DNA of 64,000 bases. Origin: Nigrospora sphaerica (Eukaryota; Ascomycota; Sordariomycetes; Amphisphaeriales; Apiosporaceae). The DNA is taken from contig JAGVVL010000018.1 of assembly GCA_018287875.1 (NCBI GenBank), positions 1,480,501 through 1,544,500 on the forward strand, in the 5' to 3' direction. The notes under the pieces were generated by a model. It was given only the letters and a program-made list of their open reading frames with translations, had not been told where the DNA came from and did no database searches. Both the position numbers and the translations under genes were made by a program. Shown one piece after another: positions 55,385 through 64,000 of this stretch (position 1 is its first letter; each line of letters begins with the position of its first letter).

Positions 55385-57195
55385 TCAGGCCTTGGCCGCT
55401 ACCTCGGTCTCGGCAGGCTCGTAGTCTTTCCAAACAAGGCCCTCGGGTACCGCCTTCCACTGCAACTCGTCGTCGAGAACTTCTGTCATTTTGGCCCACT
55501 CCTCTCGGATTTGGCGAGCTTTCGTTTCGCTGCGCGGCACGATATCGGCAGGGAATGGTAATGGGTGGATCAACAAGCCTTCGGAGATAGCTCCCATGTC
55601 GGGTACCATCTCCTGGCCCGTGGACGGGTCGACGGCACGGCGGATATCGAATGCCCAAAGAATACGCGCAATAGCCAGGAACAGAGAACGGTCAGCAATA
55701 TGCATGCCTTGACAGAGCCGCCGTCCGCCCCCGAACACAAAGTGGTCACGCTGCGTGGCATCGGCGTTATTAGCCGCCTCGGCTGATGTTTGCCGGTCGT
55801 GCGCCCAACGCGATGGGTCAAAACGCTGAGGGTTTGGGTGCCGCTTCGGATCATGAGCAACAGCCCTACAAAGCCACTGTCAGCAAAGCCCGAACTTGAG
55901 GCGAAGGAATGTTAACTCTTACCAGACATTGAATACAACGGAAGCGCCTTGGGGAATCCTGTACCCCATGTACTCGTCGTCGCGGATAACGGAATGGGGC
56001 ACGCCCAGAAGATCGGTGGGACACCATCGCAGGCTCTCCTTCATGCAACCGCGAACGTATTGGAGGGCAGGCAAGTCGTTCAAGTTGGGGAGACGTTCAC
56101 CACAAACACGGTCGATCTCTGTCTGCGCTGCCTTGACGACTTCCGGATAGATGAGGAGAGCCTGCATGAAGCCGGTGAGGGTCGCCGCCGTGGTGTCCGA
56201 GCCAGCCTCCAAGAGAGAGCCGCTGACGTAGCCCGCGATGCCATCTGAGAATCCGTCCTTGTCTTGTGCACGAACAAGGTCTACGCAGAAGCAAGGTTTT
56301 GCCTTGCCAGCTCGAAGACGCTGGCGTGTCTCGTCGTACAAGCCGACGAACAGATTGTACTCCGCTCGATGCAGCTCCCGGCAGCGGCGCCTCATGGGAA
56401 GGAGTATGTCGGGAAGCTGCCTCAGCGCGGGGAAAGTCTCCAGAAGTGTCGCCGTCTGCGAACTAGTGGCCTCTGAGAATCCATCGAAATTCTGTGGGGA
56501 GGCTGTCAGTACCCTCTCCCTGCTACACATGTCGAAAAACACATACGCGATACAGTTGCTTCAGCGCTGGGTCATCTGGGTCTATTGTACGAAAACCAAA
56601 AATCATCTGCGTAGTGAGAGAATTGGTGTATCTTCGGATGTGATCGAGAAAGCGCGAGGGATCATCGAGGAGGGCCAGGAGCATCGCCTTGTTTTCCAGA
56701 TCTTGGTAGGGCACATAGGTCCTAGCGGCCTTAATGTTAAGACTGTTGTGCACCAGTGCCCTGATCTTTCGCCATTGGTTTCCGTAAGGCTGGCTATGGT
56801 CAATGACGTGTCCGTACATGCGTCGGGAGGGGCAGGACTACCATCAGCAGCATACGAAATCCCCCACTAACAATCCGGCCAAGATACATGTCGGGTCTTG
56901 ACGAGTATATTCCACTGCGCTTGTCCAGAAGCTCCTTGATCGTCGTGTCAGACGAGAGCACAATCATCACCTTGGTGGGCCCCAGCATCAGCGAATAGAT
57001 GGGACCATACACTTCTGCCCATTTCTGAAACTGGAGGTGTCTCTTTTCCTTGGGCATTAAGTGTAAATTACCAATGAACGGGAGGGTCGGGGGCCCGGGA
57101 GGGTAGTCGTGAGGCCTGCGGCCTAGTTTGCTGAGCTGATAGAGCAAGAAAACGACAGCAGCTACGGCTGCGAGGGAGGTCTTTGCGAAATCCAT
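55385..57195 (-). CDS. Cytochrome P450 monooxygenase
   Basis: Four exons, 57195-56842, 56789-56547, 56491-55923 and 55865-55385, give about 548 aa. The N-terminal membrane anchor (about 6-22, LAAVAAVVFLLYQL) is followed by a Pro-rich hinge (YPPGPPTLPFIGN). The first intron (52 bp) joins GGFRMLLM to PYGNQWRKIR, restoring helix C. Helix I carries AGSDTT (295-300). ExxR is E351-S-L-R354. The PxRF-type motif is PQRFDPSRW (401-409). The haem loop is FGGGRRLCQG with Cys440. All key residues are intact. It resembles microsomal fungal P450s of secondary metabolism, such as those described as O-methylsterigmatocystin-oxidoreductase-like, but its substrate is unknown and no PKS, NRPS or terpene synthase lies in this window. 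Confidence 0.95.
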
Positions 57196-58267
57196 GAGGC
57201 AATCTCACCAGCTTGGTCGATACCGTGCGCTGGCGTCCTTCTGGCTGTCGAAAGCCTGCGATGTAGATCTCCGACACTCGGCGATCGCTGCAAGGTAGAA
57301 AGGCGACTGCTGCAAGGCAACAAGAGTGGCGCGGCTGCCAGCAGTATGTGCCGGGAGCTGGTGATCTTCTGGGTGGTGAGAGTTCCTCTTATACCCCTTC
57401 TGCGCTCCTTGTCAACTGGTCGAAGTGAGTACAGGGTTTTGTACGGGCAACTGGCGTCACCAATAACCACCTTGGCTGATATTTGCTTCCAGCCGAGTGG
57501 TCATATCTCGTTTCACACCACCCCTTGAGCATCCACCCGGCCAATAGAATCACCAAAAACTATCGAGAGGGCCAGAAAGGCGCGTAGTGCGCGGGGAAAT
57601 CCCATGTAAGCGTGATGCCCGGCTGCAGATCGTATTTAACGGACGGCCTTTGGGCGCCTTGTGCAATGTGAATGGTGTGCACTATCCCTCTTGGCCATGC
57701 AGTTCAATGCTGACATGCGTAGCGAGAACGACGTGTGGACAGGGCGTGACGTGGTTGGCATGTATGGTGAAGAATCAGCACGCCGAGGCGGGAAAGCGAG
57801 AGACTTTTGGAGACGGCTCCGGTTATTGGGCGCACAGTGCCAATCAACGCTGCAATCTACCAGATTGCGGTGCCGAGTAGGAGACGCAAAATCATCTGGC
57901 AATGGCGAGTAAAGAGCGCCAATGCTGAAGCGTCGCCATGGTGCCAGGACACAGGGCTGGTGTCTGCGCCACCATCCTTTGAGCCGCTCCGATAATCAAA
58001 TCATCCAGTACCCGTCGAAAAGCGTCACAGCGCGGTGAAACGCGTGCCTTTTTGTGAACGGGCTGGTAGTCGGCTTGATTCCTATGCTGTTGCTTATAGT
58101 GACGTCGGATGGTGTAGGAAAACTGGATCCTCGGACTCCCGAGGCATGTCAGCATTTTCCAGTCACAGTATCATACCAATGCGGTGTGGTGGACTGCCGC
58201 CGTCTTTGCGTTGTTGTTTTCTTCCGCAAATCAGCCAGTTTGAGGGGAAGGCCTGCAGGCCTGTCCG
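57196..58267. other. Intergenic interval upstream of the P450 gene
   Basis: About 1.1 kb between two minus-strand genes, the P450 promoter and the Clr5-gene 3' end. No supported gene. Confidence 0.5.
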
Positions 58268-59822
58268 TCAATCGTCCAGGTCTTCTATTTTGGTGATCTT
58301 GTCTGTCATGTCCGAAAGGTCCCAAATCGTGTCGCTCTCCTTCTCGATCAAGTCGAGGAGCGCCGCCTTTTCCTTGTACTCGCTGTCGTTTAGTTGCAGG
58401 GTGTTGTTTTTGACCCATTCCAGCGTGTTTGCGGGGATCTTGCTGCCCTCGAGGATGCATCTTTCTTTCACTTGTTCCCAGAAAAGCAGAAAGTAAGGCT
58501 GTGCTTCGAGATGGCGCCCAAGACCGAATAACGCGCGTGCCGTGCCCAGCACCCAAAGCTCATACATGACTGGGTTCCGCTCACCGTTGGAGTCCTCCTG
58601 AAGCCAGTTCCCGACGTCTTGGAGGCTTTTCTCGGCAGCGGTAAAACGCCCGTTGTCAATCAGCAACACGGCAAACTCGTAGCGGATGCGCTGGAGAAAG
58701 GAGCCAAGGGCATCTCTTTCGGCAGGCTCCGCCACTTTCATTGCAGCTTCATGTTGGTATATGGTGTCCCGGAAGACTGCTTCGGCCTCTGCGAACGGAA
58801 AGGCACCCTGTTTGTTAAGAAGGCGTGCGATATTGCAGTGCCAAAAGCTTGACGTCTCATTAACCGGCGAGCCATGCGCGGCCACAATGTCGAAGTAGGC
58901 TGTGGTGAACCTGCTGCCTATCTGTAAAGCCTCCTCTGTATCCAGGACCTTCATGCTGTCCCAGAAGCGAGTGTGCGGGTGGGATTCGCCAAACTTGATC
59001 GTGCTCAGGCCACATATGTAGCGGCCAAACACGGCGGCCAGCTCGGGCCCGACAGCCATCAACTTGAAGTAAGCGATACTTGAGCAGCAAAGCGACTCGA
59101 GGCTGACCTTGTCGACGATGGAGCTACACATGTCGAAACAGGTGTGGAGCTTCTTGTAGTAAGAAGTATCCCTGCGGTCCTTGAGGATTCCGTCGGTGGC
59201 GGCGAACACCATGCTTAGCCAATCAGACGGGACTTGATCAATCTCGCGCCAGACACCCGAGAAGTCCCAGCTCGGGGTCCCGATGCGACTGTTGGTATAG
59301 TCGCAGATTGCATGCAAGGCGGCTTCGGCATTGCGGTACGTGTCGGGGGCGCTCAGCTGGGTCGAAGCGGGGGACACAGACCGTACGCAGCAGGTGTCAT
59401 CGCCGCTCTCGGAACCTGAGGAGTACTTTGCGATGCGCAAGTTTTCCTTGAGCATTTTGGATCCGATGCGGCGGCCACGCACGAGCAGGGGCACCGTCAC
59501 TTCGCCCCGTTTCGCCTGGCGGATGATTTCTCTCGTCTCGCTGACCTTTAGATTTTTCTTGAGGCCCCATTCCCTGGTGCGCGCCTTGTACATCTTGGGC
59601 CTGGATTTGGGTGTTGGCGTCCACGATTGCGAGGCTTGGGGCGGGTTGGTGGACTTACGTTGCATTGAAGCCATGCTCGCGGCTCATGATTTCCACCACC
59701 TCACGCAAGGGCCGGTTCTCGTCCCAGAACAAGCGCGAGATGAGCTCTCGGTGCTTCTCCCATTCCGAGGCGCTGGCCCACGACTTCTGTCGGGGTTTGG
59801 GCTCTTTGGCCGAGGGGGACAT
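58268..59822 (-). CDS. Clr5-domain protein
   Basis: Two exons, 59822-59659 and 59600-58268, give 498 aa. The start is the ATG at 59822; the frame continues upstream only from a TTG. The Clr5 domain (about residues 15-75) is split by a 58 bp intron: WEKHRELISRLFWDENRPLREVVEIMSREHGFNAT joins PKMYKARTREWGLKKNLK. The rest is mostly helical and contains TPR-like stretches (for example LGTARALFGLGRHLEAQPYFLLFWEQVKERC) with no named domain. Clr5 domains occur in many Pezizomycotina proteins, often with ankyrin or TPR-like repeats, and are named after a fission yeast silencing factor; molecular function is largely unknown. The P450 gene lies downstream on the same strand. Confidence 0.88.
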
Positions 59823-62814
59823 GCTTCGTGTTCGTCGCTGGCGCCGTGCGCAACAAGTCAAAAGAGCCAAGGTGCAAGGATGGCGGTGCGCGGGGTCGGT
59901 CTTGATTAAGTAATTCCGTGGTGGCGGCGGCGGGCGGCGGCGGTAGCGGTAGCGGGAGCAGCACGACCCCTACCTAGGCGGTCTTGCAGGCGCAGATCCG
60001 ACAGGCGGGCCTCAAAAGGACATGGCAATGGGGGGGGGGGGGTTGGTTCAAACAAGAGGCAGGGCCGGTTCCTCTTTGCTGCTGCGAGTGCGAGCCAGCT
60101 TCGGCGACACGGGTCCGATACGCTTCGGCCGAGCCCGATACGAGTCGCGGGTCGAGTTGCCCAGGAGGCGTGGTGATGATGGACAGACGGCAGAGGTGGA
60201 ACGGCAGGCCTCAGCCAACACGCACGCCTTCGACTATGCTTTTGCACGGGGCGGTCTTGCTGCGACTTCCCATAATCGGGAGCTGGTCCGGAGAGGGTCG
60301 ACAGGCTATCGCTGGCGCGAATTTGCCAGGAACAGGTGATGGCGACGGCCGAGGCGAGGATGGCAGCCACGGAGATGATGATGAGAATAGCCGTGGTAAT
60401 GGCGAGAAAGAGAATGGGCAACCCCAAAGCGTCGTCTACCTTGTGCCGTTAGGCGAGACGTCAGGCAGGCTCGGGGGTCTTGCATGCGTCCGGGCGCGTA
60501 CCAACCAGGTGGATGGCGGACCAGGGTCCGCGCGCGAACGAGACGGGAATCGGATGCTGCGCCGACAGGCCTTCCCAGCTTGACGCTAGGGTAGGGGAGG
60601 TAACGACGTGAAGAGACGCGGAGACGAGTCCGGGTAGAGCGGAGGAATGGGTATGAGGTTAGGTAAGTAATCTACACCCCCCGGGGGGGGGGGGGGGGCA
60701 GGGCGGTTGGGTAGAGGCCGCGGTTGGTATGAATTGCACGGAGCACTCAGAGGCAGATCCCCAGGTGTGGAGGTGAAAGCATGCGACGACTCCGACACCA
60801 TTGACGGCAACGATGAGGGTCAATCAGCTGATGGGGGGGATAAGGGGACGGGGAACCGGGGAAGTTTTCTGGTCCAATTTTTGGGGGAAATGACTGGGCA
60901 ACGTCCCCATGGATGTGCGTGATACGTATCGCCGCCCTCGACGGCTTGCTCGATGGCTCATATGAGTGAGAGGGGGGGAGCGAAAGCGAGAGAGCGAGGA
61001 AAAGATAGTGTTTGTGTGTTCGTTCCTCCGTGTGCGCCAACGCTTCCGTGCAGCGGGACGGGTAAGCCGCTACCAAGACTCTCACCAATAGAGTTCAACG
61101 GCATGAATGAAGTCGATAGTTCAGAATGTGATCGATGATAGGCCACTGTCTTGCAACCGGGTCCCGCTAATCTCCATGCCGCTGCTCCTTGTCCAGCAGA
61201 CATGGGCCACCTGGTCAGCCTCCCGGCCTCCCGGCCATCTATCTGACTTCCACGACCGCATAGCCCAGATGCAGGCGAAGGAACGGCGCGCCTCTGTACG
61301 ATCGATATATGACGAGGCACGCGTGGGACGGAGCAGGTCATGGAGACGCAGACAATTTCAGCAGCAGGGCGCGAAGCGGGGGGGGGACACAACCGGATCC
61401 CACCAGGGGCCGTTGGGACTGGCCAGGCCTGGTGCTGCTTAGCGGTGGCGGTTGGTCACCGGATGGGAGGGTGGTGGCGGTTGGTCACAGGAGGGGTGGT
61501 CCCCCAGTGCCGGGTTGGAGAGGGTGCATCGTGGGAGGAGAAGGTATGGTACCTACAAAGAATAATTAATGTACATCTAGAGTAATAAATGGGGGATCGA
61601 GAGACCGGAAATGGGCCGTCACCCTCCCTTCCGTGTCATGTCGCGCCCTGTCCTGCATGTCCCAAAACACCTGGGCGGGCAGCGCTAGTCTCGACTGACG
61701 CTAGAAGAAATCGCTAGAAGGTGGGGCCCAAGGCGGGCATCGTGGGCTGAGGCCAAGCTTTCGCGGGTGGGGGGGTGATGGGCTGGCGCTGAGTTTCAGG
61801 ACTCTGCTGGCGTAAGGCCACGGCCACCAGAGACCGCCCATAGGAAGGCCCGGAGCACCCGGTAAGCCCATCAGGAGAGATGAGATAGCAGTAGGTCCCC
61901 TTAGAAGGGGCGACGATCTTCGGCAGATCGCCAAGGCCCAAGCAGCGTCTACACGCTGCCTCAACTCGGCTCGGCCCAGAGGAAGTTGACCCGGCGAGGA
62001 CACGGACGACGCTGGCGCCGACCCTCTCTCACCGGACTGGCCTGGAGGAAGGCCTCGGGCCCTGCGCACGACGGCATCCCATGGCCATGGGAGCCACCGC
62101 ACGGCCGCGACACCATTGCCCCACCTAGTTACGCCGTTTCAACCCAACGAATGGAGCATTTTGCTGCTTATATCACACACGACTTACTGGCTGTGGGTGC
62201 CGGGGTCGGTGCGTTTCACGCCCAGCTCGACGGCGTTAATTACCATGCCAGCGACATGGGACGTCGTTGCCGGCAGGCAGGCATCGTCGTCGACCTGGAA
62301 ATTGCCTGGTCGTGGGCGCCCCGCACGCATGCCACGCTCGACTATCAGCCGTCCCACGGGACAGCAGGGGCGCCAGCCAATGCCGCGCTGCCCTGGCCCG
62401 GCGAAAGCCACCGGCCTGCATCACTTGGCCTGCGGGAGGAATGCCGGTGCATGTGCCCATCGTCTGCCACACACTCTCCGTGCTACCCAAATGCTTACAA
62501 CGGTACTACTCAACATATGCCGAAACAGGACATCCATCTTTTGGTCCGTTTGGTGGATCGAGTTGTCCACCTGAGCTTCTCCATCTCCCACATAGGGGCG
62601 ATTTTAGGGACGCCACGAACCATGGTGGTTCTGCCGCCCTGCCCTGCCACCCATTGTCGTGTACGTTTCACGAGCCCAGCCAGCCCAACCGCTTTGCATA
62701 GTGGAAATAATTCCCATTAAGGATTGCATTCAGCAGCTGTCCCGCCCATTATCGCAGCTTCTGCCTCAGCCTTCCGCAATACAGCAGCGGCTCGACGCGC
62801 CCACCATCTGACAC
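59823..62814. other. Gene-poor 3 kb interval with poly-G runs
   Basis: Contains a G13 run (60,030-60,042), a C6G16 run (60,677-60,698) and CT/GA-rich tracts. A minus-strand frame (about 60,427-59,906) starts with a strongly hydrophobic segment (FLAITTAILIIISVAAILASAVAI) but has no ATG start and then becomes low-complexity; it could be an exon of an unrecognised gene. No other support. Confidence 0.4.
60677..60698. repeat. C6G16 homopolymer junction
   Basis: Six C followed by sixteen G. Could form G-quadruplex or triplex DNA, and is a likely site of sequencing length error. Confidence 0.85.
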
Positions 62815-64000
62815 TTACTCGGGGGGACCCAAGCTCAGGATGTCCAGTCCTCCCTTCAACTCAGTCTTCGAGGGCATCTTACCCCGTCGCATAAGCTCCG
62901 CCGCCTGAGACATGACCGGGTCCTGCAAGTCAAACGGTTAATAAGGCACTCCCGCCAGAAGAGACGTGTCGGCGGGTGGAGGAAACTTACGCGACCCATG
63001 CTCGCCATGGCCACAACCGTGTCGCCCTTGCAGTAGTAGATGACGAAATTGGCTTCGGCGGGGTTACCGTCCAATACGGTGTCGTCGAATCCAAGATGGG
63101 TGCTTCCGCAGTAGCGAAGCTGGGCCCCCAGCGCGGACCAGAAGATGGGCGTGAAGAACTCGGGCTTCAAGGCGGGGTTTACGATATGCTGGGCGACGAT
63201 GCGGCCGGATTGCTGGGCAACATTCCAGTGCTCAATACGCACATATTTGCCGTCTCCGCCGGGTCCATGGTAGGGGAATGAGGCGATGTCGCCGATGGCG
63301 TAAACATCCTTGAGACCAACCACGGAATAGGTCTCGTCCGTCTTCAGGGAGCCGTCGCCTTCCAGCTTGACAACCTTGTTCTCCCTCAGATAGTCGGTGG
63401 CGGGCGAAACGCCAACGCCCATAACCACGAGATCGGCCTCCAGCCTGGTGCCGTCCTTCAGCACAACAGCACCGACCTTGGATGGGTCGGAACCAGAGGG
63501 CTCGGCCTTGTCTACGCCGGCTCCCATGTAGAAGTTGATGCCTTTCTTCTCGAAGCTCGTCCGCAGGCCGGCACCGACGACCTCGCCCAGAACCCGCTCC
63601 AGGGGCACCTTCTCCATGCCGACCACGGTGACAGTGTTGCCGTCAGCAACGCAGTTGGCGAGCTCCATTCCGATGAAGCTGCTTCCAATAATGACAATCT
63701 TCTTGCCCTTGTCCCCGATGGCGTCTACAATGGCCTTGGCATGGTCGACACTGCGCAGGAGGAAGATGTTGTCCAGCACTTTAAAGCCTTGCACCGGGAG
63801 ATTGCGGGGAGTGCCTCCAGTCGCCAAAACCAGCTTGGAGTAGTTGAACTTGCCCCCCGCTTTGGTGGTCACCGTCTTCGCAGAGAAGTCAACGTCTGTC
63901 ACTTCTTCCTTCACCACATCCACCGACGCCGACTTGAACCAGTCGTCGTTTCTCCATTGAAGCTTCGATGCGTCCGTCATAAGCGCCTTGGAGAGCTTGG
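62815..64000 (-). CDS. AIF-like NAD(P)H-dependent flavoprotein, 3' part
   Basis: Partial at the window's right edge. Two exons seen: 64000-62991 (continuing beyond) and 62922-62815, about 371 aa visible. The frame is open to the edge (KLSKALMTDASKLQW), so the ATG at 63980 is internal. Pyridine nucleotide-disulphide oxidoreductase motifs: LVLATGGTPRN, the NAD-binding IVIIGSSFIGMELA, VVMGVGVSPATD and the FAD-binding DVYAIGDIASFP. The C-terminal domain follows with EHWNVAQQSGRIVAQHI, then CSTHLGFDD-like sequence. The layout fits fungal AIF/AIFM3-like proteins, which often have an N-terminal Rieske domain; that part is outside the window. The stop TAA overlaps a GAGTAAGT string, so one more small exon is possible. 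Confidence 0.88.

Noticed and set aside
1..64000. CRISPR arrays, bacterial operons, prophage or intact transposons
   Set aside because: No regular spaced repeats, no transposase, integrase or reverse transcriptase motifs; gene structure is plainly fungal nuclear.

Overview
The window reads as nuclear DNA of a filamentous ascomycete, most likely a Sordariomycete. Genes carry short spliceosomal introns (about 51-240 bp) with GTAAGT/GTATGT-type donors and CTAAC/CTGAC-like branch sites. Leaders are long and C/T-rich. The protein families are typical of Pezizomycotina: a CFEM-Pth11 receptor, a Clr5-domain protein, an AA8-b561 protein and a Zn2Cys6 regulator. I cannot name the genus from sequence alone. 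Exon structures below were worked out by eye from splice consensus, reading frame and family conservation; none is confirmed by RNA.

Left part (1-23 kb): a Rad51-like protein without a visible Walker A lysine (+), a secreted two-domain fasciclin protein (-), a secreted FAD-linked aldonolactone-oxidase-type enzyme (-), the RNase P/MRP subunit POP1 (-), an NT-C2 domain protein with a tiny upstream ORF (+), the exosome cap subunit RRP40 with a GC-AG intron (-), the ribosome-associated Hsp70 SSZ1 (+), and a seven-exon AlkB-type dioxygenase with two cysteine-rich blocks (-).

Middle (23-40 kb): a gene-poor 6.6 kb stretch with small tandem repeats, then a CFEM-Pth11-like membrane receptor (+), a 2.5 kb gap, a seven-exon Zn2Cys6 transcription factor (-), and a 3 kb gap with a 36-unit TTC microsatellite.

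Right part (40-64 kb): an HSL-type alpha/beta hydrolase (+), then a run of minus-strand genes: ATP synthase subunit d, NAC alpha, ribosomal protein L14e, an AA8 cytochrome fused to cytochrome b561, a CorA-like protein lacking the GMN motif, a secreted PI-PLC-like phosphodiesterase, a cytochrome P450, a Clr5-domain protein, and the 3' part of an AIF-like flavoprotein that runs off the right edge.

Most genes are single housekeeping or accessory genes rather than a coordinated cluster. Three products act at the ribosome (SSZ1, NAC alpha, L14e) but are not adjacent in an operon-like way. The P450, CFEM receptor, AA8-b561 protein, phosphodiesterase and secreted oxidase are the environment-facing part. 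I see no mobile element with intact coding capacity, no CRISPR, no tRNA or rRNA gene, and no convincing wholly new system. The best leads are the AlkB-type protein with its in-frame intron and the Rad51 paralogue without a Walker A lysine.
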